A DNA stretch of 64,000 nt from Chitinophaga pinensis DSM 2588 (lineage in GTDB: Bacteria > Bacteroidota > Bacteroidia > Chitinophagales > Chitinophagaceae): assembly GCF_000024005.1 (NCBI RefSeq), contig NC_013132.1, forward strand, positions 9,046,001-9,110,000. The letters are read 5' to 3'. Made by a program: the position numbers and the translations under genes. This document shows, in pieces, positions 45,346-53,584 of the stretch. The notes beneath the pieces were generated by a model. The model searched no databases. It worked only from the letters and a program-made list of their open reading frames with translations, and was not told the origin of the DNA. The stretch's first letter is position 1. Every line of letters begins with the position of its first letter.

Positions 45346-46746
45346 CTACTCTTTATGCATTCTTACAATACGGGGCAGGAATCGTCCTTCCATCGCCACC
45401 AGTTCTTCCTGTGCGCCGATCACACTTTCTATGTCCTTATAGGCCAGCGGGTTCTCTTCCACACTACCGCCGATCAGCGTAACATTCGCCGCCGCCAGCA
45501 TCTTCTTTAAGGCCGATACCGTCATGCTCTCTCTTGCACGCTTACGGCTCATTGCCCTACCTGCTCCGTGTGAAGCAGAATACAATGCCTGCTCTTCACC
45601 CTTTCCGGACACCAGGTAGGCCGCCGTTGTCATACTACCAGGAATAATACCCAGTTCTCCTTTATGTGCCGGCGTAGCCCCCTTACGGTGAACAATCACC
45701 TTACGGCCATCCGCCAGCGTATCTTCCCACGCAAAATTGTGGTGATTTTCAATGGTAGCTAAGCGCTCCATACCCAAAGCCTTCGCCAGATTGATATGGA
45801 TCCTGTCATGGCAGGCTTTGGCATAATCTCCCGCCAGCTGCATACTCAGCCAGTATTCCTGCCCTGCTTCACTGTTCATATCCAGCCAGGCCAGCTGCTG
45901 CGCTTCTCTTGGCAACTTACAGGTATCCATCGCGATCTTCGTATAATGCATCGCTACATTCGCGCCTAAACCACGACTGCCGGAATGTGATAACAACGCT
46001 ACATACTCCTTTGCCGGCAATCCAAGCGAATTGCCTTCCGCTAAGGTGATCATACCAAATTCCACGAAGTGATTACCACTACCGGAACTTCCCAGCTGAC
46101 GTGCCGCTTTTGCCTGCAGCTTTCGCAGCATCTCGGTCGACTGAAACGCCGGATCATCCAGCACCGCATGTTCCTGCGCTACTTCCAGTCCGCCTTCCAT
46201 ACCGAAGTGCGTCCATTCCTTTAATGCCATCTTCATCTGATAACCAAAGCGTTTGATAAAACTCTCACCTTCATCAAAAATGGACAAAGCCATACGGCAA
46301 CCAATATCCACACCAACAGCATAGGGTACAACTGCATTTGCAGTAGCCAGTACACCTCCGATCGGCAAACCATAACCGGTATGCGCATCCGGCATCAATG
46401 CGCCCTGTACCGTCACGGGTAATGACATGGCCAGCTCCATTTGTTTTTTGGCGCCATGCTCTATCTCCTTCGCACCATATATTTTCAACCTGCCGGTCTG
46501 CTCCAGTAAAGCAAATTCCTGGTGATGACACACCTCCTCATGATCAATAAAAGTAGCGGCTATCTTACCGAGTACTTCATCACTGAGATATTGTTCAGGC
46601 GTAGCTTTCACAGCTGCCAGCAATGTGAGCAACTGCTCCTTCGTATGATGCTTAAAATGTTTTGAAATTGTATTAATGACCAGACTTCTTGCACGGTCAT
46701 TTGTATAACCGATTTTACTCAGTTCTTTTGTGCGTAAATTGCCCAT
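45346..46746 (-). CDS. rtcB: RNA-splicing ligase RtcB (PrfH-associated type)
   Basis: 466 residues from the ATG at 46746, giving MGNLRTKELSKIGYTNDRAR. A start at 46782 would add 12 residues. RtcB joins 2',3'-cyclic phosphate (or 3'-phosphate) and 5'-hydroxyl RNA ends using GTP and manganese. Metal and active-site blocks are visible: MPDAHTGYGLPIGG, GVDIGCRM (Cys ligand), GSGNHFVE, HSGSRGLG and SASHGAGRAMSRKRA with the His that takes GMP. All are intact. Pairing with prfH points to rRNA repair, not tRNA splicing. It has an unusually long upstream leader. Confidence 0.95.
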   Translation of the reverse strand: MGNLRTKELSKIGYTNDRARSLVINTISKHFKHHTKEQLLTLLAAVKATPEQYLSDEVLGKIAATFIDHEEVCHHQEFALLEQTGRLKIYGAKEIEHGAKKQMELAMSLPVTVQGALMPDAHTGYGLPIGGVLATANAVVPYAVGVDIGCRMALSIFDEGESFIKRFGYQMKMALKEWTHFGMEGGLEVAQEHAVLDDPAFQSTEMLRKLQAKAARQLGSSGSGNHFVEFGMITLAEGNSLGLPAKEYVALLSHSGSRGLGANVAMHYTKIAMDTCKLPREAQQLAWLDMNSEAGQEYWLSMQLAGDYAKACHDRIHINLAKALGMERLATIENHHNFAWEDTLADGRKVIVHRKGATPAHKGELGIIPGSMTTAAYLVSGKGEEQALYSASHGAGRAMSRKRARESMTVSALKKMLAAANVTLIGGSVEENPLAYKDIESVIGAQEELVAMEGRFLPRIVRMHKE

Positions 46747-47136
46747 GTGGGTACGAATAAATTGTATAGAAAAGTATACCATTCAACAGATGGTGAACGG
46801 TGATTTGTGGCAATAAGAACCCTTTCCGCTGATGCGGTTGCACGCTTTCTATACAAACATAACAAGGCCTCCCGTTAGTGAATAACGATCATGGTGTAAC
46901 ACGCTGTTGACAGGCAATAAAAACCTTGTCAGACAACAGCCTGCTACAATCGGCCAGCATTACGTACAGGCATTAGCTATACTGATGATGATAGATCATC
47001 AATACCTGCGCACGTCCCAATAAATTAAATAAGGATTAAATGCCTGAGTTAGGCAGCGGGCGAAAAGGGTAATATGTGAATACGTTCTGTCATGATTCCT
47101 TTCAGTTTTAGAAGTGAGTAATAAGGAATACGGTTG
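46747..47136 (-). promoter_or_regulatory. Long structured leader of the rtcB-prfH operon
   Basis: If the promoter at 47137-47166 is used, the transcript carries about 385 nt before rtcB and has no ORF of note. Complementary arms: TGCCT/AGGCA (about 47041-47055), TGATGAT/ATCATCA (about 46984-47001), CTGTTGTCTGACA with TGTCAACAG (about 46903-46940), and an 11-bp pair TTGTATAGAAA (46762-46772) with TTTCTATACAA (46846-46856). It could be a cis-regulatory RNA or hold a separate small RNA. Confidence 0.45.
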
Positions 47137-47166
47137 CAAAGGTATATATTTTCTATATTATATCAA
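47137..47166 (-). promoter_or_regulatory. Bacteroidota-type promoter for the rtcB-prfH leader
   Basis: Minus strand TTG (47164-47166), 19-nt spacer, TACCTTTG (47137-47144), an exact -7 match. Confidence 0.6.
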
Positions 47167-47201
47167 GTATCTTCGTCTTTTAGCTGATAATTTTTTTCAA
47201 C

Positions 47202-47576
47202 ATGAAAATATTCAACATTGTCTGGTGTATCCTGTTCATCATTTTCGCCGGACTCCAATACAATGATCCGGATCCATATGTATGGGTACCGATTTACCTG
47301 TTTGGTGCGGGTTGTTGTTTCCTCGCTGCAAGAGGACGTTTTTACAGGAAGGCATATATCTTCGGCATCTTCATCTACCTCGCATATGCCGCTTATCTCT
47401 TCTTTGATAAAAATGGTGTGATCGACTGGGCGACAGAACATCATGGGGAAAACATCGCCGAAACAATGAAGGCAGGTAAACCATGGATAGAAGAAACCCG
47501 GGAATTCTTCGGTTTGTTCATCCTCATCGTTGTCTTACTGACCAACTACTTTTACGCAGGAAGAAAGAAAGCATAA
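47202..47576 (+). CDS. TMEM220-like small membrane protein
   Basis: 124 residues with four predicted helices. The block FAGLQYNDPDPYVWVPIYLF between helices 1 and 2 is the hallmark of the transmembrane family 220, found in bacteria and animals and of unknown function. The C-terminal helix is FFGLFILIVVLLTNYFYAG. It is divergent from the rtcB leader; the two promoter regions overlap within about 70 bp. No partner gene suggests a role. Confidence 0.88.
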   Translation: MKIFNIVWCILFIIFAGLQYNDPDPYVWVPIYLFGAGCCFLAARGRFYRKAYIFGIFIYLAYAAYLFFDKNGVIDWATEHHGENIAETMKAGKPWIEETREFFGLFILIVVLLTNYFYAGRKKA

Positions 47577-47603
47577 ACAATACTAACATAAAGGTATAAA
47601 CGT

Positions 47604-47639
47604 AAACAGGGTACCTGCCAGATGGCGGATACCCTGTTT
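47604..47639. terminator. Bidirectional intrinsic terminator
   Basis: Stem AAACAGGGTA/TACCCTGTTT (47604-47613, 47630-47639) between the convergent TMEM220-like and ThuA-fusion genes. Confidence 0.85.
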
Positions 47640-47659
47640 CGTTTATCTGAACAATACTT

Positions 47660-50600
47660 TTACTTACTCAGCAGCTGGAACGTGGTAATACCCAGATTAC
47701 CTTTCTCAGCCGGATCAGCAGATTTAAGACGTACATACAATGTATGTTTCTTTCCATCCGCCACTGGCGCAAAAGAGATGTTTGCCGTGTTTGGTGCTTT
47801 CGCTTTCGCTCCCACACCAATCAAAGTTTCTCCCAGTTTCACACCTTCTGCTTTATCCAGGAATATTTCAACAGTATAACCGTATTTCAATGGCTCCTGT
47901 GTGAAGTATATTACATCGATACCTGTTACCGCCGTCAGATCGATACCATTATAAGTAACCCATCCGTTAGCTGTTGGAATTAACAGTTTTTTACCGTCGA
48001 ATTCGAATGTAGATACCGCATCAGATTTATCAAAAGAAGGTGCAGGGATCTTCGGACTTCTCAGAGACACCGCATCTGTACCAGTAATTGGTTTGATACC
48101 TGGTCCGCCTTTATCAGTATAGCTCGCCATCAGGTACAATACGCCATTGTCCTTTTCAGGTTTACCTGTGGTCGGATCAATGGTGCCGCTTACCGGCAAT
48201 GATGGCGCCTGTTTGTTACCACCACCTACTGACATGATATATTCTACCAGCTGATGCGCTTCCGACTGTGACAAAGTAGGATGTGCAGACATCGCTGTTT
48301 CACCCCATACACCGCCACCGCCTTGTATGATCTTGTTAGCGAGATAATCAGGCGCTTTCGCGTCGTCTTTATATTTCTCTGCTACCTGCTTGAAGCTTGG
48401 TCCGATAGATTTTTCATCTGGCTTATGACAGGTCTTACAATCACTTGCTTCCATGATGTTCTTACCAGCAATTGCACCGGTAATGATCTGGTGGCCCTGC
48501 TGAGGCGCCTGTGCCTTGTCATTTCCTTCCATGTATTCCGCTCTCACATACAGGTTGGCTACATCGATCTTTCCATCAGCAGTAGAACCGTCTTCCTTAT
48601 CATTGACAGCAATGTTATACGCAACAGGTTTACCGGAGAAGTAGAACATGGTGTTACCAGCCACATTTACTTTCACCTGCGGTGTTTCATTACCTGCATA
48701 CAGTTCGACACCTTTACTGCGCGTGCTGGCGCCATTGTTATCTACCACTTCTACTGATACTGCATATTCGCCTGCGGTTGCAAACGTAGCTTCTGTTTCC
48801 GGTTCCTTCGTTTCTTTCTTGTTACCGTTACCCAGGTACCAGATGTAAGTCAGCTGATCGCCATCCGGATCGGAAGAACCTTTGGCACTCAGTTTCACTT
48901 TGAATGGTAAACCGCCTGACAGTTTATCCACATGTATCTCTGCCAACGGTGCACGGTTACCACCATTATAGTCAATACGCGCCAGACCAGCATCTTTATT
49001 CTTGCTAAACCAACCATTACCATATTCCAATACATAAATGCGACCATCCGGTCCCATTTCCATATCGATAATGGCATTGAACTTGGTATTCGGCATAAAG
49101 TCTTCCGTTTTAGACAGGTTATAGTCCTTGTCAAACGTAACCGCCTTTATCCAACCACGTACCCAGTCATAGATAAACAGCTTGTTGTTATAGTAATCCG
49201 GGAAACGGGTTTCCTTCGGATAGAACTCATTGTAATATACAGGTCCCGCCATTGCGTTACGGCCACCGCTACCCATGGAAGGGAAATCCGGAGATTTCGC
49301 ATATGGATACCAGATAAACGCTGGTTGTGCTGGTGGCAGATCTTTGATACCCGTGTTGTTGCGGGAGTTATTCACCGGCTTCGCAGGATCGAATGCCGGA
49401 CCGCTCTTACCTGTTTCATAATCGTACAGGTGATAAGCATAGTTATTACCTACGAACATCGGATAACCGAAGTTGCCCGGTTTCTTTGCCTGGTTGATCT
49501 CATCGTATCCACGCGGACCACGATCCGGCTTATCATCATTTGCATCAGGTCCTACTTCACCCCAGTACACATAACCGTTTTTACGGTCAACAGAGATACG
49601 GTAAGGATTACGGGTTCCCATGGCATAGATCTCAGGACGGGTATTTGCCGTGCCCTGTTTAAACAGGTTACCGTCAGGAATACTGTAGGTGCCATCCTCA
49701 TTGATCTTCAGACGGAGGATCTTACCACGCAGGTCATTTGAGTTAGCAGATGTACGACGGCCATCATATTGCAGATGTCCCGGACGATCGTCCAGCGGAC
49801 CATAACCATTGCTGACATATTTCTGTCCTGGTTCGTCAAACGGCGTACTGTTATCACCGGTAGAGAGATATAATAAACCACCAGGACCGAAGGTAATAGA
49901 ACCACCGGTATGGCAGCAGATATTACGCTGTGAATATAACTGGAGAATTACTTTCTCAGAAGCAGTATCCAGCACATTATTCTCAAACTTGAAACGGGAC
50001 AATCTGTTTACAGAAGTGTCTGCCGGAGAATAATAAACATATACATAATGATTCTTGGCAAAATCAGGATCTGCCGCTAAACCCAGTACACCTTCCTCTG
50101 CATTCACATTCGGTGTTTCTGTTTTGTAATACACACGCAGGAAGCCCGCCTGTGTCAGTTTACGGCTGGTCTGATTGAAATACATGATCTCTCCACGGCG
50201 TTGTGCCACCAGGATGTTGAGATCAGGGAGAATGGTCATTTCCGTTGGTTCAAAGAACTCGCCGGTAATGAGCACGTTTTTCGTAAACCTGTTTTCTTCA
50301 GGTACACGTAATGTCTTTGCCTGTGCATAATCCAGCAGGGTATTTTTACCGATGGCATATTTGATACCACCCAGGACATGCGCCAGGAATTCAGGTTCGG
50401 AATAAGATTCGTTCGTATGTCCTAATTCAGTATAGAAAGCGCGGCCACCATCAAACTCATGGTACCAGCTGATAGGATGTTCAGGGCCATTGGTACCGCC
50501 TTCATATGTTTTTTCATCAACAGTGATCAGCTTGTGCGTGTTCTTGTTGATCTTTTTGAAGTTGTACCATTCGTCAGTATGCTCCCATGTATCAGGCAGC

Positions 50601-51076
50601 GTAGCGGTTGCCAGGAAAGATTTGTCCTTTACGGTCAGTTTCGCTTTGTGTGTGCCGGCAGGATGATTATCAAAATAAGCACCAACCAGTTCACCATACC
50701 ATCCCCACTCATATTCAGTATCGGTAGCGGCGTGGATACCTACGAATCCACCGCCGGACTGAATATATCTTTCGAAATCTGCTTCCTGGTAATTGTCCAG
50801 CACATCGCCGGTCGTGTTCAGGAAAATAACTGCTGCATATTTTTGCAGCGTGTCTTCTGTGAAATTTGCAGCATTCTCCGTAGTATCTACTTCGAAGCCA
50901 TTTTCTTTTCCCAGTTTCTGGATAGCCTGTATCCCGGCAGGGATAGATGCATGCCGGAAACCTGCGGTTTTGGTAAACACCAGTACTCTCGGATTACCGG
51001 GCCGGGCTTTCTGCTGGCAGCCGGACATTACTGTTACCAGTAACGCCAGCATCATCATTACGTACCTGATTTGCAT
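47660..51076 (-). CDS. ThuA - PQQ sugar dehydrogenase - PKD - cytochrome c fusion lipoprotein
   Basis: 1138 residues. Lipobox MSGC (Cys20). Order: ThuA domain (about 28-245, with VFTKTAGFRHASIPAG and HAATDTEYEWGWYGELVGA); a soluble glucose/sorbosone dehydrogenase-type propeller (about 265-690, with YYSPADTSVNRLSRF and GTRNPYRISVD); a PKD domain (about 705-795, SSDPDGDQLTYIWYLGNG); a cytochrome c domain with CKTCH (about 905-990); and a C-terminal beta domain of carbohydrate-binding type (about 1020-1138). This suggests surface or periplasmic oxidation of a sugar with electrons passed to the fused haem. The free cytochrome at 52834 has a closely similar domain and may accept the electrons. Confidence 0.92.
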   Translation of the reverse strand: MQIRYVMMMLALLVTVMSGCQQKARPGNPRVLVFTKTAGFRHASIPAGIQAIQKLGKENGFEVDTTENAANFTEDTLQKYAAVIFLNTTGDVLDNYQEADFERYIQSGGGFVGIHAATDTEYEWGWYGELVGAYFDNHPAGTHKAKLTVKDKSFLATATLPDTWEHTDEWYNFKKINKNTHKLITVDEKTYEGGTNGPEHPISWYHEFDGGRAFYTELGHTNESYSEPEFLAHVLGGIKYAIGKNTLLDYAQAKTLRVPEENRFTKNVLITGEFFEPTEMTILPDLNILVAQRRGEIMYFNQTSRKLTQAGFLRVYYKTETPNVNAEEGVLGLAADPDFAKNHYVYVYYSPADTSVNRLSRFKFENNVLDTASEKVILQLYSQRNICCHTGGSITFGPGGLLYLSTGDNSTPFDEPGQKYVSNGYGPLDDRPGHLQYDGRRTSANSNDLRGKILRLKINEDGTYSIPDGNLFKQGTANTRPEIYAMGTRNPYRISVDRKNGYVYWGEVGPDANDDKPDRGPRGYDEINQAKKPGNFGYPMFVGNNYAYHLYDYETGKSGPAFDPAKPVNNSRNNTGIKDLPPAQPAFIWYPYAKSPDFPSMGSGGRNAMAGPVYYNEFYPKETRFPDYYNNKLFIYDWVRGWIKAVTFDKDYNLSKTEDFMPNTKFNAIIDMEMGPDGRIYVLEYGNGWFSKNKDAGLARIDYNGGNRAPLAEIHVDKLSGGLPFKVKLSAKGSSDPDGDQLTYIWYLGNGNKKETKEPETEATFATAGEYAVSVEVVDNNGASTRSKGVELYAGNETPQVKVNVAGNTMFYFSGKPVAYNIAVNDKEDGSTADGKIDVANLYVRAEYMEGNDKAQAPQQGHQIITGAIAGKNIMEASDCKTCHKPDEKSIGPSFKQVAEKYKDDAKAPDYLANKIIQGGGGVWGETAMSAHPTLSQSEAHQLVEYIMSVGGGNKQAPSLPVSGTIDPTTGKPEKDNGVLYLMASYTDKGGPGIKPITGTDAVSLRSPKIPAPSFDKSDAVSTFEFDGKKLLIPTANGWVTYNGIDLTAVTGIDVIYFTQEPLKYGYTVEIFLDKAEGVKLGETLIGVGAKAKAPNTANISFAPVADGKKHTLYVRLKSADPAEKGNLGITTFQLLSK

Positions 51077-51157
51077 GATAGTTTTTATGTTGATTTACAC
51101 TTTATGCAGCACGTAGCCATAATAGATGACTTACATACTGCAAGAGGGATTATGCGT

Positions 51158-51886
51158 TTACTTTTTAGTCTTTATATTCATCGCATAGCGAAGTCCGCCC
51201 AATACATGCTCCAGGTATGCCTGATCGGCATAAGATTCTTTTGTGTGGCCCAATTCAGTATAGAAAGCGCGACCGCCTTCAAAATCATGGTACCAGCTCA
51301 TAGGATGGTTGTCACCATTCTTACCGCCTTCATAAGAGCTTTCATCAATTTTGATCAGCACATGTACATCAGGATTCAGATCTTTAAAATTGTACCATTC
51401 ATCCCAACGTGACCATTTTTCCTGCAGGTGGCTGGTCGCCTGGTTATTGCGGTCTACCACCACCAGTGTGGCCTGCTGCTGTTTCGGGTGACTGGTAAAC
51501 CAGGCTCCCGCCAGCTTATTATACCATGGCCAACCGTATTCGGTATCGGTTGCCGCATGAATGCCCATATAACCACCGCCGTTATGAATGTAGGATTCCA
51601 TGGCCGTCTGTTGTTCGTCATTCAGCACATCGCCTGTTGTATTCAGAAACAATACGGCGGCATAACGTTTCAGGTTTTTAGCATTGAAAACGGACGCGTC
51701 TTCAGTCGTGTCCACTTCGAAGCCATGCTCCTGTCCGAGTTTAATCATAGCTGTTTTCCCAACAGGAATACAGTCATGACGGAAACCGGCTGTTTTGGAA
51801 AATACGAGTAAACGGGGGAGGCGTTTTTGGGCAGATGCGAGCTGACTGGTAAAAGCAAAGCAGACAGTCAGCAGAAAGGATATCAT
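51158..51886 (-). CDS. Secreted ThuA domain protein
   Basis: 242 residues from the ATG at 51886, because MISFLLTVCFAFTSQLASAQ is a signal peptide. The frame is open to 51976, but that 30-residue extension translates an inverted-repeat element (51898-51944) and is unlikely to be made. The ThuA-like domain carries RLLVFSKTAGFRHDCIPVG, VLFLNTTGDVLNDEQ, MGIHAATDTEYGWPWYNKL and PMSWYHDFEGGRAFYTELGH. ThuA-type proteins have a glutamine amidotransferase-like fold and occur with sugar utilisation genes; the activity is not settled. It is similar to the N-terminal domain of the fusion protein downstream, probably a duplication. Confidence 0.88.
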   Translation of the reverse strand: MISFLLTVCFAFTSQLASAQKRLPRLLVFSKTAGFRHDCIPVGKTAMIKLGQEHGFEVDTTEDASVFNAKNLKRYAAVLFLNTTGDVLNDEQQTAMESYIHNGGGYMGIHAATDTEYGWPWYNKLAGAWFTSHPKQQQATLVVVDRNNQATSHLQEKWSRWDEWYNFKDLNPDVHVLIKIDESSYEGGKNGDNHPMSWYHDFEGGRAFYTELGHTKESYADQAYLEHVLGGLRYAMNIKTKK

Positions 51887-51897
51887 TATAAACGATA

Positions 51898-51944
51898 AGT
51901 TACGAACTGCGAATGAAGGCTCATTCGCAATCCGTAACTTGTCA
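51898..51944. repeat. Inverted repeat in the ThuA gene upstream region
   Basis: AAGTTACG/CGTAACTT flank TGCGAATGA/TCATTCGCA around a short loop, a near-perfect 20-bp hairpin of the ATTACGAATG repeat type. Confidence 0.8.
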
Positions 51945-51988
51945 TTATTTATTTTTCTCACGTGGATAGTATTCATGTATGATCGGTA

Positions 51989-52702
51989 TTACAGTTGGCG
52001 GATTTTAACACTACGGTACCATACCTGATCGCCGTGGTCCTGCAGGGCGATATGACCTTTTGGATATTGACCGAAAGCTTTCCAGGTTTTGAACTTGCTG
52101 TTATCAAGCAGTGTTTTCCACTCATCGCTACCCATAGTTACGTCGATTGTCTGCACACCATTCAGCCAGAAGGTCAGTTTACCGTCTTTCTTACGGATCA
52201 CCGCCGTGTTCCACTCACCTACTGGTTTTGCAGCATATTTCTCAGATTTCTTCATATCATAAAGATCTCCGGAATTGTGCTTGGTAAATTTACCATCCGG
52301 GTGTTTCTGATCATCCAGTACCTGCATTTCAGGACCAGACAGATAAGTAGCGCCCAGTTTAGGGTCTTCGTGTACGCCGAAAATGATACCGCTGTTACCA
52401 CCCTCAGAGATTTTCCACTCTATTGATAATTCATAATTTTCATACTCGTCGTTGGTCACCAGGTCACCACCAGGAGCGCCATTCTTTTTAGCATCCTGAT
52501 CGAGGGACAGGGCGCCATCCTGTACTTTCCAGGCAGCGCTTGGCTCAGTCTTCAAGTAGGTGTGCCAGCCCTGTGTGGTCTTACCGTCAAATAATAATTT
52601 CCATCCCGCTTTTTTTTCTTTTTTGGAAAGCGTGTTAGGTGTTTGTGCAGATGCAGAGAGAGTTAGCAGACTGAGTGCCAGAACGGGAATAATGTGCTTC
52701 AT
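51989..52702 (-). CDS. Secreted DUF1080 (3-keto-disaccharide hydrolase) domain protein
   Basis: 237 residues from the ATG at 52702, giving the signal peptide MKHIIPVLALSLLTLSASAQ; a start at 52738 would add 12 residues. One DUF1080 domain of the longer type: KLLFDGKTTQGWHTYLKTE, GGDLVTNDEYENYELSIEWK, EGGNSGIIFGVHE, GPEMQVLDDQKHPDG and HIALQDHGDQVWYRSVKIR. It resembles the second domain of the gene at 20603. It lies in a minus-strand run with a ThuA protein, the dehydrogenase fusion, a cytochrome c, a sugar isomerase and an oxidoreductase, which fits a 3-keto-sugar route. Confidence 0.9.
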   Translation of the reverse strand: MKHIIPVLALSLLTLSASAQTPNTLSKKEKKAGWKLLFDGKTTQGWHTYLKTEPSAAWKVQDGALSLDQDAKKNGAPGGDLVTNDEYENYELSIEWKISEGGNSGIIFGVHEDPKLGATYLSGPEMQVLDDQKHPDGKFTKHNSGDLYDMKKSEKYAAKPVGEWNTAVIRKKDGKLTFWLNGVQTIDVTMGSDEWKTLLDNSKFKTWKAFGQYPKGHIALQDHGDQVWYRSVKIRQL

Positions 52703-52833
52703 TGCAAATTGAGTTTTTATAGCCGGTAATTGTAACACCGTACACTTAGGCGCATACAGTTTACAACTACCGGCTATATTATGATAGTTAATTATAGAAA
52801 GCTGAGAGACCAGATACTAAAATAATAATGTCA

Positions 52834-53250
52834 CTATTTCAGAGACAGGATGTATTTTACCATCTCTTTAGCGTCATCTTTAGACAGATCTGCGTGCGGT
52901 GTCATCGCCACTTCACCCCAGTTACCGCTACCACCAGCGATCACTTTATCAGCCAGTTTGTCGATGTTTGCTTCAGTAGCTTCGTATTTCTGTGCTACTT
53001 CTTTATAGCCAGGACCTACCAGTTTGGTATCGATCTTATGGCAGGTTTTACAGTCTTTCTGCTCGATCAGCGCAGCACCTTTAGAAGCTGCAGCTTCAGC
53101 AGCGCCCGGAGATACCATTGAGTTGTCTACCGGAGTTTCGCTGGTAGCAGCTGATTCTTCTTTCTTTTCGGTTTTGTTCTCGCTACCGCCACCGCAGGAG
53201 GCCAGCAGAACTACGCTTAATACAACTGGCGCCAGAAAACGCATTCTCAT
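52834..53250 (-). CDS. Monohaem cytochrome c lipoprotein
   Basis: 138 residues. Lipobox LLASC (Cys19), then a charged Ser/Glu-rich linker to about residue 55, then a class I cytochrome c domain with CKTCH (about 67-71) and a distal Met in GEVAMTPH. The domain closely matches the cytochrome domain inside the ThuA fusion (shared CKTCH, VAQKYEA/VAEKYKD, GGSGNWGE/GGGGVWGE). It is probably an electron acceptor for periplasmic sugar oxidation; that link is inference. It has its own upstream region with a repeat array. Confidence 0.92.
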   Translation of the reverse strand: MRMRFLAPVVLSVVLLASCGGGSENKTEKKEESAATSETPVDNSMVSPGAAEAAASKGAALIEQKDCKTCHKIDTKLVGPGYKEVAQKYEATEANIDKLADKVIAGGSGNWGEVAMTPHADLSKDDAKEMVKYILSLK

Positions 53251-53280
53251 TTTTCGATTATTTATAAGTTACCAGATTTG

Positions 53281-53317
53281 TGAGAATTAAGAATTAACAA
53301 TTAAGAATTAAAAATTG
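53281..53317 (+). repeat. Heptamer array upstream of the cytochrome c gene
   Basis: Units AATTAAG, AATTAAC, AATTAAG and AATTAAAAATTGGG. Confidence 0.75.
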
Positions 53318-53552
53318 GGTTAGCCGTACATATACATAATAACTTATAGCCGCCTTCCAAGCCATCCAGGAAAACGGAGCAGTTGTAATGGTATTTGTAA
53401 AGCAGTTGATAACACAATTCCTAATTATTAACCTTTTAACTCCCAATTGACAATATACTCATCCTTAAAGAACGATTCAAGTAGTAAATGATGAACGTAA
53501 CAATCGGATGACCATTCAATAGCACATACCACTACAATCTCGTCAGCCCCCA

Positions 53553-53583
53553 ATTCTTAATTCTTAATTATTAACTATTAATT
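53553..53583 (-). repeat. Heptamer array at the 3' end of the sugar isomerase gene
   Basis: Minus strand units ATTAACTAG... then AATTAAG, AATTAAG, AATTGGGG. It starts at the stop codon. Confidence 0.75.
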
Positions 53584-53584
53584 T

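Larger units (their letters stand above)
53251..53584. other. Intergenic region bounded by inverted heptamer arrays
   Basis: 334 bp without an ORF. Arrays of AATTAAG-type units lie at 53281-53317 (plus orientation) and 53553-53583 (minus orientation), with a shorter CCTAATT element near 53418-53430. The arms could pair across the region. Confidence 0.65.

Noticed and set aside
47163..47444. 93-residue minus-strand frame opposite the TMEM220-like gene
   Set aside because: No recognisable domain; the plus-strand frame matches a known family over its full length.
51887..51976. N-terminal extension of the ThuA protein
   Set aside because: The extra 30 residues translate an inverted-repeat element and would hide the signal peptide starting at 51886.
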